Positions 8,297-15,875 of a stretch of 64,000 nt of DNA are shown in pieces. Made by a program: the position numbers and the translations under genes. Origin of the DNA: Deinococcus ficus (GTDB taxonomy: Bacteria; Deinococcota; Deinococci; Deinococcales; Deinococcaceae); the NCBI RefSeq assembly GCF_003444775.1, contig NZ_CP021082.1:310001-374000 (forward strand). The letters are read 5' to 3'. The notes beneath the pieces are model-generated. The model was not told where the DNA came from, did no database searches, and saw only the letters and a program-made list of their open reading frames with translations. Every line of letters starts with the position of its first letter. Within the stretch, counting starts at the first letter, position 1.

Positions 8297-9057
8297 CCCC
8301 CCGCACCCCCGCGCTGACCCTGCGGGAACTGCACGGCCCCGCGGAACTCACGCAGGCTGAGGACCTGCAGTTCCTGGTGTGGGGCGGCTCGGAACGCGAC
8401 GTGTTCCCCCGCGACGCCCTGCGGGCCCTGGAGCACATCGGCGGACTCGTCGCCGGCGCCCTGCACGGCACGCAGCTGGTGGGGCTGGTCGTGGGGCTTC
8501 CCACCGCGCAGCCGCACGTGCAGCACTCGCACCTGCTGGCCGTCCACCCCGACTGGCGCGGCAGCGGCCTGGCCCTGCAGCTCAAGGTGCACCAGCGCGA
8601 CTGGTGCGCCGCGCGCGGCGTGACCCGCATCGAGTGGACCTACGATCCCCTGCGGGCCCTGAACGCCCACTTCAACATCCACCGGCTGGGCGCCGCAGCC
8701 CACACCTACCTGGACGACTTCTACGGCGAGATGGGCGGCATCAACGCCGGACTGCCGTCGGACCGCCTGGTGGCCGCCTGGACGCCCGCCGTCCTGCCCG
8801 CCCGGCACCCGGACCCGGCAAGCCTGCCCGCCGTGAATGATCCGTTCACCGGCAGCCTTCTCAAGTCCTTCCCTCTGGAGAGCGGGGTGGCGCTGCACGT
8901 GCCGCCTGACCTGACGGGTGTGCTCACGCACGCGCCGGCCCAGGCCCTGCACTGGCGTGAGCAGACCCGTGAAGCCTTTCACGCCCTGTTCAGCGCCGGG
9001 TACCAGGTCACGGACTTCCGCCGGGGCGAGCATCCCGCCTACGTCCTGACGCGCTGA
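8287..9057 (+). CDS. GNAT-superfamily acyltransferase (COG3375-like), possible D-amino acid N-succinyltransferase
   Basis: The protein (256 aa) matches the predicted GNAT family that often accompanies N-succinylamino-acid racemases. The acetyl-CoA-binding region reads HSHLLAVHPDWRGSGLALQLK near residue 85, followed by IEWTYDPLRALNAHFNIHRLGA, a characteristic stretch of this family. In the pathway described from Geobacillus, such an enzyme N-succinylates D-amino acids before racemisation. That role is inferred here from context. The GTG at 8287 is chosen because GGGCAGGA lies 6 nt upstream; a second GTG at 8293 would give a 4-bp GTGA overlap with the preceding stop. Either way translation is coupled to the binding protein gene. 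Confidence 0.72.
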   Translation: MPVTPRTPALTLRELHGPAELTQAEDLQFLVWGGSERDVFPRDALRALEHIGGLVAGALHGTQLVGLVVGLPTAQPHVQHSHLLAVHPDWRGSGLALQLKVHQRDWCAARGVTRIEWTYDPLRALNAHFNIHRLGAAAHTYLDDFYGEMGGINAGLPSDRLVAAWTPAVLPARHPDPASLPAVNDPFTGSLLKSFPLESGVALHVPPDLTGVLTHAPAQALHWREQTREAFHALFSAGYQVTDFRRGEHPAYVLTR

Positions 9058-9119
9058 CCTGGCCCGTCCCGCCCGTCCCCATCTGAACCTCCTGCCCCCC
9101 CTCAATGGAACCCTTGCCC

Positions 9120-10463
9120 ATGACCCCCACTGACCTTACCGTGCATATCGAGCGCGGGCTATCGGACCTGCGCGACCTCGTGACGCTGCCGAGCGTCTCC
9201 GCCCAGGGCCGCATGCTCCCCGAAACCGCCGCCGCCGTCCGCACCCTCCTCGAAGCCGAAGGCTTCACTGTCCACGAGGTCCCTGGGGACGTCGCCCCCG
9301 TCCTCATCGCCGAGGCCGGCGAAGGGCCCGCGACGCTCTTGATCTACAACCACTACGACGTCCAGCCCGAAGACCCCCTGGCCCTGTGGGACAGCCCGCC
9401 GTTCGAGCTGACCGAGCGCGACGGGCGGCTGTACGGCCGCGGGGCCAGTGACGACAAGGGCGAGTTCGCCTCGCGGCTGGCGGCGGTGCGGGCGGTCAAG
9501 GCCCGGCATGGGGGGCGGCTGCCGCTGAGGGTGCGGTGGTTGATCGAGGGGGAGGAGGAGGTGGGCAGCCCCAGCCTGGACCGCGTGGTCCGGGAACAGG
9601 CCGAGCACCTCCACGCCGACGGCTGCTGGTGGGAGTTCGGGGCGATCGACCCGGAGGGCCGCCCCGTGCTGTCCCTCGGCCTCAAGGGCGTCATGTGCCT
9701 GGAACTGCGGTGCCGGGTGGCGGCAAGCGACCTGCACAGCAGCCTGGGCGCGGTGGTGGATAACCCGCTGTACCGCCTCGCCCGCGCCGTGACCTCCCTG
9801 CGCGACGAGGCAGGACGCCTGACCATCCCCGGGGTACTCGATGACGTCCGGGCTTCCTCCGGCGCGGACCGGGCGGCGGTCGCGCAGATTCCCGGTGACG
9901 GGCAGGCCATGCGGGACACGTACGGCGTGACCCGGCCCCTGGCGGCCGGAGCCGGGTACCACGACCGGCTGGGCCTGATGCCGGTCGTGAACGTCAACGG
10001 CTGGGGCGGCGGATACCAGGGCGAGGGCAGCAAGACCGTGCTGCCCGCCGAGGGCTTCGTGAAACTGGACTTCCGGCTGGTGCCCGACCAGGATCCGGCG
10101 CACGTGTTGGAACTGCTGCGCGCCCACCTCGACGCCCAGGGCCTGGACGACATCGAAATCGTCGAGCTCGAAGCCCACCAGCGGCCTGCACGAACGGACG
10201 CCGCGCACCCTTTCGTGCAGGCCTGCGTCGCCGCGGCCCGCGAAGCCCACGGCACGGAACCGGTCGTGCAGCCCTCAAGTGGCGCGAGCGGCCCGATGTA
10301 TCCCTTCCAGGCGGCCCTCGGCGTGCCGTGCGTGGCGGCCGGGATCGGGAACGCGGGCGGGCGCGTGCACGCCCCGAACGAGAACATCCTGCGTGGCCAC
10401 TTCGCGCGGGGCGTGGCGTTCGGGGTGGCCCTGCTCGAGCGCCTCGCGGCTCCCCCGGCCTGA
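9120..10463 (+). CDS. M20-family metallopeptidase / amidohydrolase, possible N-succinyl-L-amino acid desuccinylase
   Basis: This 447-aa enzyme carries the di-zinc site of M20 peptidases: IYNHYDVQPEDP (metal His, Asp) near residue 75, GRGASDDKG (bridging Asp) near 107, and WLIEGEEEVGSPS (catalytic Glu pair) near 142; the dimerisation lid follows. Family members remove amino acids or acyl groups from peptides, carnosine-like dipeptides or N-acyl amino acids. Next to a racemase and an acyltransferase it most likely hydrolyses the N-succinyl (or N-acyl) L-amino acid, completing D to L conversion; a dipeptidase is the alternative. No clear Shine-Dalgarno site precedes either ATG (9105 or 9120); I chose 9120, which matches the family N-terminus. 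Last gene of the operon. Confidence 0.82.
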   Translation: MTPTDLTVHIERGLSDLRDLVTLPSVSAQGRMLPETAAAVRTLLEAEGFTVHEVPGDVAPVLIAEAGEGPATLLIYNHYDVQPEDPLALWDSPPFELTERDGRLYGRGASDDKGEFASRLAAVRAVKARHGGRLPLRVRWLIEGEEEVGSPSLDRVVREQAEHLHADGCWWEFGAIDPEGRPVLSLGLKGVMCLELRCRVAASDLHSSLGAVVDNPLYRLARAVTSLRDEAGRLTIPGVLDDVRASSGADRAAVAQIPGDGQAMRDTYGVTRPLAAGAGYHDRLGLMPVVNVNGWGGGYQGEGSKTVLPAEGFVKLDFRLVPDQDPAHVLELLRAHLDAQGLDDIEIVELEAHQRPARTDAAHPFVQACVAAAREAHGTEPVVQPSSGASGPMYPFQAALGVPCVAAGIGNAGGRVHAPNENILRGHFARGVAFGVALLERLAAPPA

Positions 10464-10478
10464 AGGCAGAAAAGAGGA

Positions 10479-10532
10479 CCGCCCGGCGAGCGGCCTGCGG
10501 CGTGTGACACGCACGCGGAACGCACCGGGCGG
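10479..10532. terminator. Nested inverted repeats between convergent genes
   Basis: An outer repeat CCGCCCGG / CCGGGCGG (10479-10486 and 10525-10532) encloses an inner hairpin GCGTGT-G-ACACGC (10500-10512). It lies in the 84 bp between the M20 gene and the convergent binding-protein gene. No T-run follows, so a bidirectional terminator is only inferred from place and symmetry. Confidence 0.4.
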
Positions 10533-10547
10533 CCTGCGCCCCAGGCG

Positions 10548-11747
10548 TCAGGGTTTCGTGGTCAGGGCGTTCACGTTCTGGACGGTCACGAGCTCAGGGG
10601 CCAGCACGTCGTTGAACTTCATGATCAGCAGACGGGACTTCTGCCGCTCACCTGACGGCGTGAAGGCGATGGCGCCGGTCACCGTCAGGCAGCGGCTGTT
10701 GTCCATGCTGAAGCAGGCAGGCAGGTTCAGCTTGCGCACCGCGTCACTGACCTGGGGGCGGGTGGGAACGGCGCCGCCTTTGGTCAGGGTGCTGCGCAGC
10801 GCCTCGAGCATGACGTTCGTGGCGTCGTACGCGTAGACGGCCAGGCCGTCGGGCTTGGTCTTGTACACGTCCTGGTACTTCTTCGCGAACAGCGCCGCGT
10901 TCGAGAACACGCTCACCGGGCCGAGCACGGTGGTGTACACCACGCCGGCCCCTTCGATGCCGGTGCGTTTCACGAATTCGCTGGAGTCCAGGCCGTCGCC
11001 GCCCATGAACGTCGCCCGGACGCCCGCGGCGCGCAGGGCCTTGACGAGGTCCGCGCCGACGTCGTACGTCCCGCCGAAGTACACGACGCTGGGATTGGCG
11101 GCGCGGATGCGGGCCACGGCACTGGCCAGCTGGGCGGCATTGGACACGCCCACGTACCCGGGAACCGCGATCTTCCGCTCCTTGAGGTTGTCCATCAGGA
11201 TGCGGCTCAGGCCGTTGCCGTAGGCGGTGTTGTCCGACACCACGAACACCGACTTCGCCTTGAGCTGCTCGGCGATGTACGTCGCGGCGGCCACCCCCTG
11301 TGCGCCGTCCGGGGACACCACGCGGTTGAAGTGGGTCCAGCCGTGCGTGGAGAGCAGGTCGTTGGTGCTGCCGGGGGAAACCATGGCCAGTTTGGTGGCG
11401 GCAAACGTCTGCCCGAGGACGTTGGACACGCTGGAGTTGTACGCCCCGATGACGCCCAGGATGGACTTGTCGGCGGCGATGGTCTTGGCGACGGGACCGG
11501 CCGCCTGCGCGGACGCCTGGTCGTCGTAGGAGACCAGCACCAGGTCATGGCCCAGGGCTTTGAAGGCCTTCACCTGGTCCTGAATGGCGAGTTCGGCGCC
11601 GCGTTTGATTTCCGTGCCGAAGCCGGCGAGGTCGCCGGTCATGGGGCCCACCGCGGCGATGCGGAGGGTGGCGGCCTGGGCGGAGCACAGCAGAAGGACG
11701 GAGAGAGCGAGGGCGCCACGCGCCTCACGGAAATGAATTTTGGGCAT
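10548..11747 (-). CDS. LivJ-type branched-chain amino acid ABC binding protein (orphan)
   Basis: The protein is 399 aa when started at ATG 11747, which begins a clear signal peptide ([20 protein letters not shown], then CSAQA). The mature protein is a type I periplasmic binding fold: [27 protein letters not shown], the ligand-binding [12 protein letters not shown] and SPGSTNDLL, and a hinge [13 protein letters not shown]. Relatives bind leucine, isoleucine, valine or other amino acids and amides. No LivHMGF components are present, so the partner permease is elsewhere. No Shine-Dalgarno site precedes the ATG; CATACT ends 9 nt upstream and could be a leaderless -10. A TTG start at 11783 is less likely. 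The gene is convergent to the racemase operon. Confidence 0.85.
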   Translation of the reverse strand: MPKIHFREARGALALSVLLLCSAQAATLRIAAVGPMTGDLAGFGTEIKRGAELAIQDQVKAFKALGHDLVLVSYDDQASAQAAGPVAKTIAADKSILGVIGAYNSSVSNVLGQTFAATKLAMVSPGSTNDLLSTHGWTHFNRVVSPDGAQGVAAATYIAEQLKAKSVFVVSDNTAYGNGLSRILMDNLKERKIAVPGYVGVSNAAQLASAVARIRAANPSVVYFGGTYDVGADLVKALRAAGVRATFMGGDGLDSSEFVKRTGIEGAGVVYTTVLGPVSVFSNAALFAKKYQDVYKTKPDGLAVYAYDATNVMLEALRSTLTKGGAVPTRPQVSDAVRKLNLPACFSMDNSRCLTVTGAIAFTPSGERQKSRLLIMKFNDVLAPELVTVQNVNALTTKP

Positions 11748-11944
11748 TAAGGAAGTATGAGCATTTCTGCTGGAGTGATGCAAGGGGATGTGTAGGCCTA
11801 GGCAGCGGGCAGGCGCACCAGCCGCCGCGGTGACTGGTCACCCCCGGCACGCGGCATCTGAAGAAACATGAGAACACCTTCCGCAGGCCAGAGATGTCCA
11901 GGCCAGCCGGAAACCAGTGTCCTCCTGTACCCCTCGAAGGCGCC

Positions 11945-12652
11945 TCACGGCCCGGGGGCGCGGTAGGTGAGCTCCATCCGGATGCCGTACGCGGTCTCGC
12001 GGAAGGTGCCGGTGGTGGCCGTCGCGTAACCGTCCTGGCCTTCCGCGCGCACGTCCAGCGGCTGCCGGACGCCCCCCGGGGCATGTGTGCCCGTGATGCG
12101 GTAGCGGCCCACGGGCACGTCCGTCAGGGACTCGCAGCCGCGCTGAAACGCCTTGCCTGCGCTGCCGTCAATCAAGAGGCCGACCGGGGTGTACGTGAGG
12201 GTGCAGGTGGCGTCGTCCACCTCTCCCCCGCCGAAGTACACGTTGACCTTCTGTCCCAGCACGCCGCCGTCATACGGCCCCTGAATGCGCCAGGTGAAGT
12301 CGCGAACGGCGCCGTCCCTGGCCGCGAACGGCGCCGCACTGCCCGGGAAGACGGCGAACTGAAGGACCTGGTCTCCCCAGGGCCGACGAATGGTCGCGTA
12401 AGGCGCCCAGGTGCCCATCTCATGCGGCAGCGCGATCCGGTAGCGGCCCTGGCGGTCCGTGCGGGCCAGGACGTTCATGTTGTAGTACACGGTGTTGCGG
12501 GCGGAGACTTCCACGCCTTCCAGCGGCTGTCCCGCCGCGTTACGGACCACGCCGGTCATGATCCACGGGGTGGCCTTTTCCGGACCGCCCGCCGAGACGT
12601 TCTGCGGCAGGAACAGCGCCAGGGCGAGAAGGCTGAGCATACGGGTCTTCAT
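11945..12652 (-). CDS. Exported protein with carboxypeptidase-regulatory-like domain, unknown function
   Basis: The protein (235 aa) begins with a signal peptide (MKTRMLSLLALALFLPQNVSAG). It continues with a transthyretin-like beta-sandwich repeat, GVVRNAAGQPLEGVEVSARN followed by RTDRQGRYRIALP, the pattern of carboxypeptidase-regulatory-like domains that occur in surface and binding proteins. A second half with GKVNVYFGGGEVDDATCTLTYTP-like strands (positions about 120-235) has two cysteines that could form a disulphide. No enzyme motif is visible. An AAAGGAG site lies 7 nt before the ATG at 12652. The leader is nearly the same as that of the neighbouring gene at 13442. Confidence 0.65.
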   Translation of the reverse strand: MKTRMLSLLALALFLPQNVSAGGPEKATPWIMTGVVRNAAGQPLEGVEVSARNTVYYNMNVLARTDRQGRYRIALPHEMGTWAPYATIRRPWGDQVLQFAVFPGSAAPFAARDGAVRDFTWRIQGPYDGGVLGQKVNVYFGGGEVDDATCTLTYTPVGLLIDGSAGKAFQRGCESLTDVPVGRYRITGTHAPGGVRQPLDVRAEGQDGYATATTGTFRETAYGIRMELTYRAPGP

Positions 12653-12860
12653 GGGGATTCTCCTTTGCCGGCCCTCTGAAGGGGGAGCCGACGCCACCGT
12701 ACGAAGGTGGACGTGGCCGGCCGATGGCACAGGGGAGGCACGGGGGACTGACCGGTTCCCGGCAGGCGGACAAGGGCAGCTGACGCGGCAGGACACGGGA
12801 CAGGCGTGACGAGCGGGGCACCCTGATGTGGACGCCCCGCGATCTCTGAGCAGTCCGTGT

Positions 12861-13442
12861 TCAGGCCGGGGCCAGCGCCCTGCAGTGGCCCTGACGGGAC
12901 TCGGCAGTCACCAGGGCAAGCCCGAGCAGGAACCACCCGATGGCGGTGTGCCAGCCGAATTCAGCGAGAGGCATGTCTTCGAGACGGGCGAACACCATGT
13001 AGCCGATGCCGACAGGGAGGGAGATCCCACAGACCAGCGGCGCGAGGCGGTGCGGCATGGGCAGCACCCGGGCGAACAGCACGGCCATGCTCACGACAAA
13101 CGTCAGCAGCATGCTCAGCGGCCAGGCGAGGTCGGACATCACGTACAGCGGGTGCTGCATGTTGAAGTGCAGCATGTCCAGGACCTCCTGCAGGACTGCG
13201 AAGGCGATGGTCACGAGCGGAACGGTCACGATGATTCGTCCCAGCAGGCCGGGGCCCGTGGCCTGCAGGCGTTTGAGGCCCAGCACCGCGCACCACCAGC
13301 CGACCGCGAAGGCGAGGGTGAGCAGGTCGCCCGTCAGGTCGTTCTCGCCGTTCAGCGTGCGCTGCATCCCGTGGCGGTACCCGTCGATCAGCATGGTGGG
13401 GGCGAACAGCATGGTAAGCAGGCCAAGAGTGCGGACATTCAT
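12861..13442 (-). CDS. Multi-pass membrane protein of unknown function
   Basis: I do not recognise a named family. The 193-aa protein is mostly hydrophobic with about five to six membrane helices: near residues 5-22 (LGLLTMLFAPTMLIDGY), 38-56, 68-88, 104-124, 133-152 and 160-178. A histidine- and methionine-rich stretch (LDMLHFNMQHPLYVMSD) lies between helices. The start at ATG 13442 has AAAGGAG 6 nt upstream; an earlier in-frame ATG would add a charged tail ahead of the first helix. It may be co-expressed with the exported protein at 11945-12652, which lies 208 bp downstream. Confidence 0.6.
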   Translation of the reverse strand: MNVRTLGLLTMLFAPTMLIDGYRHGMQRTLNGENDLTGDLLTLAFAVGWWCAVLGLKRLQATGPGLLGRIIVTVPLVTIAFAVLQEVLDMLHFNMQHPLYVMSDLAWPLSMLLTFVVSMAVLFARVLPMPHRLAPLVCGISLPVGIGYMVFARLEDMPLAEFGWHTAIGWFLLGLALVTAESRQGHCRALAPA

Positions 13443-13794
13443 GGGGATCTCCTTTGGCGCCGTGAGGGCGGCGCGCCCGGGACGAGCGGCAGTCCAGGTG
13501 GACCGCAACGGGAAGGAAGGTGAGGGTCGTCAGACAGGGCCGAACCCTCGCGGAACGGGCCGGCGTTCAACTCGGCGCCGGGGGCTTGTGCCTGGGGGTC
13601 CTCCTCCGGGTCACGTCCTCGGTGGACGCAAGGTAGGCGGCCCAGCATGGCTGGCCAATGGCGCAGGGCGGCGCGCCGAGTGAACGCCAGTCCGGGGATC
13701 ATCAGCGGGCATAATCGGAGTGGCAGTGTGCGGCCGGCTGGCGCCCCCGTCGGGGCGACCACCGCGCAGGTCCTGAACTGCCCTGGCAGGAGTG
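13443..13794. other. 352-bp intergenic region between divergent genes
   Basis: No gene with credible codon usage or homology is visible. The region holds the leader of the minus-strand membrane gene, a CATAAT element near 13717 that could be a -10 box for the downstream regulator, a short GC-rich inverted repeat (GCGCCCC / GGGGCG near 13741-13757), and GGCAGGA as ribosome-binding site just before ATG 13795. Confidence 0.4.
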
Positions 13795-15834
13795 ATGGCT
13801 GAACCCCAACCCTACCAACTCGTGATTCGTGGACCTCCCGGCCTGCATGGGCCTGGCGGGGCCACCTGGCGTCCGGAGCGCAAGACGCTGGCGCTGCTCA
13901 CCTACCTGGCCCTCGAGGGGGAGGCCACCCGGCTGGCCCTGGTGCGGCTGCTGTGGCCGGACACGCCCGAGGGAGCGGCCCGCAACAACCTCGTGCACCT
14001 CCTGCGCCGCCTGCACCGCCTGACCGGCGCGGCCCTGGTCGACGGACAGGAGACGCTGGCCCTCTCGGCGCAGATCGACGTGGACACCCGCGTCCCCGAG
14101 GGGCCAGGCCAGCTGCCCCCGGGCCCGCTGCTGCAGGGCGTGGAGTTCGACGAACTGCCGGATTTCGCGGAGTGGCTGCTGGCCTGGCAGGAGCGCCTGG
14201 AAGCCAGGGAACTGCGCGCCCTGGCCCAGCAGGCCGCCGCCGCCGAACAGCGTGGGGACTGGCCGGCGGCGCTGAGTGCCGCGGCCTTGCTGCTGGAACG
14301 TGACCCCCTGTCCGAGGAGCACTGGCGCCGGGCGATCCGGCTGCATTACCTGGCGGGGGACCGCCCGGCGGCGCTGTCGACGTACCACCGCTGCCGCGAC
14401 CTGCTGCGGCGCGAACTGGGCTGCGACCCGGAACCCGAGACCGTGGCGCTCGCCCGGCGCATCGACCAGGGCGAGCGGCTCCCGGGACCGCCGCCCCGCG
14501 GACCGCGGGAGCTGCCCCTCTCGATGCTGCGCCCCCCGGTCCTGATCGGCCGCGAGGCCGCCTGGGCCCAGCTGGAGGCGGCCTGGGCCGCGGGCCAGAC
14601 CGTGTACATCACCGGGGCGCCCGGCGTGGGGAAGACCCGCCTGGCCCAGGATTTCGTGGCCAGCAAGGGCCGGGCGCTGTACCTGCCGGGCCACCCGGGG
14701 GCCGAACAGGTGCCCTACGCGGCGGCGGCCCACAATGCCCGGGCCCGGCTGGCCGCCGCTCCGGACGTCACGCTGCCCGAGTGGGTACGGCGGGAAATCT
14801 CCCGTGTCCTGCCGGAACTCCGGGCAGGCGAGGCGGCCCAGCCGATTCACTCGGAAGCGGACAGATTGAACTACTTCCTGGCCCACCTGGAAGTGGTGCG
14901 CCTGACCGGCCAGGGTGTCGCGGCGGTCATCTCCGACGACGTGCAGCATTACGACCCGGCCACGGTGGAGCTCGGCGCGTTTTTTCTCACGCAGAGCCTG
15001 CCGCTGGGCCAGCGGGGGGACGTGCCGCGCCACATCATCCTGTACCGGCAGGGTGCCCTGCCGCCCCTCACGCAGCAGCGCATCGACGCCCTGGTCCAGG
15101 CCGGCGCGGCGGTGCGCATCGACCTGGACGGCCTGGACGGTCACAGCGTCAGTGCCCTGCTGGATGAGCTGAAGGTGACCGGGCCGTCTCCGGCCCTCGC
15201 GCGGGACCTGCACGAGTGGACCGGAGGCAACCCGCAGCACCTGCTTGAAGCGGTGCGCCATATGCACCAGAGCGGCGAGTACAGCGTGGACGCGGCCCTG
15301 CGGGAACGGGCCCGGACCGTCACTCCCCTGGTCGCTGAACGCCTGGCCCGTCTGTCCCCCCGCGCCCTGCAGGGCGCCCGCGGGGCGGCCGTCCTGGGGG
15401 ACGCCTTCACGCTGGAGCGCCTCTCGGACGTGCTGCGCCTGGGCCTGCTGGACCTCACGGCCGCGTGGGAGGAACTGGAGGCCGCCCAGGTCGTCACGGG
15501 CGAGCGCTTCAGTCACGACACCGTCCGCGAAGCGGTCCTGGCCAGCCTGCCCGCGCCGGTGCGGTCCCTCCTGCACCGCGCGAGTGCCCGCGTGCTGTCC
15601 GGAGCGCCCGTCCATCCGGCCCGGGTGGCCCGCCACTGGGCGGAGGCCGGGGAGGCGGCTCAGGCAGCGCCGTGGTTCATGCGGGCTGCCGAGGACGCGC
15701 TGCAGACCCTGCGCCCCGAGGAAGCGGGGGCGTACTGCGACGAGGCCGCCGCCGCGTACCGCGCGTCGGGCGATGCAGAGGGGGAACGCCGCGCTCTTGA
15801 GGCCCGCGCCGGTCTCGGGACGCCTCCCCGGTAG
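13795..15834 (+). CDS. SARP-like regulator with BTAD and AAA ATPase domains, copy 1
   Basis: The protein (679 aa) has three parts. Residues 1-90 form a winged-helix domain of the AfsR/DnrI type (RKTLALLTYLALEGEATR, then ALVRLLWPDTPEG.ARNNLVHLLRRL). Residues 100-230 form the bacterial transcriptional-activator (BTAD) helical domain. Residues 245-680 form a STAND-type ATPase with Walker A GAPGVGKTR near 280 and a Walker B VAAVISDDVQ near 378, followed by a short helical end. Such proteins act as ligand- or nucleotide-gated activators. The target is unknown. GGCAGGA lies 3 nt before the ATG. It is followed 41 bp later by a full-length paralog. Confidence 0.78.
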   Translation: MAEPQPYQLVIRGPPGLHGPGGATWRPERKTLALLTYLALEGEATRLALVRLLWPDTPEGAARNNLVHLLRRLHRLTGAALVDGQETLALSAQIDVDTRVPEGPGQLPPGPLLQGVEFDELPDFAEWLLAWQERLEARELRALAQQAAAAEQRGDWPAALSAAALLLERDPLSEEHWRRAIRLHYLAGDRPAALSTYHRCRDLLRRELGCDPEPETVALARRIDQGERLPGPPPRGPRELPLSMLRPPVLIGREAAWAQLEAAWAAGQTVYITGAPGVGKTRLAQDFVASKGRALYLPGHPGAEQVPYAAAAHNARARLAAAPDVTLPEWVRREISRVLPELRAGEAAQPIHSEADRLNYFLAHLEVVRLTGQGVAAVISDDVQHYDPATVELGAFFLTQSLPLGQRGDVPRHIILYRQGALPPLTQQRIDALVQAGAAVRIDLDGLDGHSVSALLDELKVTGPSPALARDLHEWTGGNPQHLLEAVRHMHQSGEYSVDAALRERARTVTPLVAERLARLSPRALQGARGAAVLGDAFTLERLSDVLRLGLLDLTAAWEELEAAQVVTGERFSHDTVREAVLASLPAPVRSLLHRASARVLSGAPVHPARVARHWAEAGEAAQAAPWFMRAAEDALQTLRPEEAGAYCDEAAAAYRASGDAEGERRALEARAGLGTPPR

Positions 15835-15864
15835 CCGGCGGTTCACGGGCGGCCCACCCGTTGA

Positions 15865-15870
15865 TACTCT
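15865..15870 (+). promoter_or_regulatory. Candidate -10 box for the second SARP-like gene
   Basis: TACTCT ends 5 nt before the GTG at 15876 and overlaps GATACT. No Shine-Dalgarno site is present, so the second paralog appears to have its own leaderless promoter rather than depending on read-through from copy 1. Confidence 0.42.
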
Positions 15871-15875
15871 GAACC

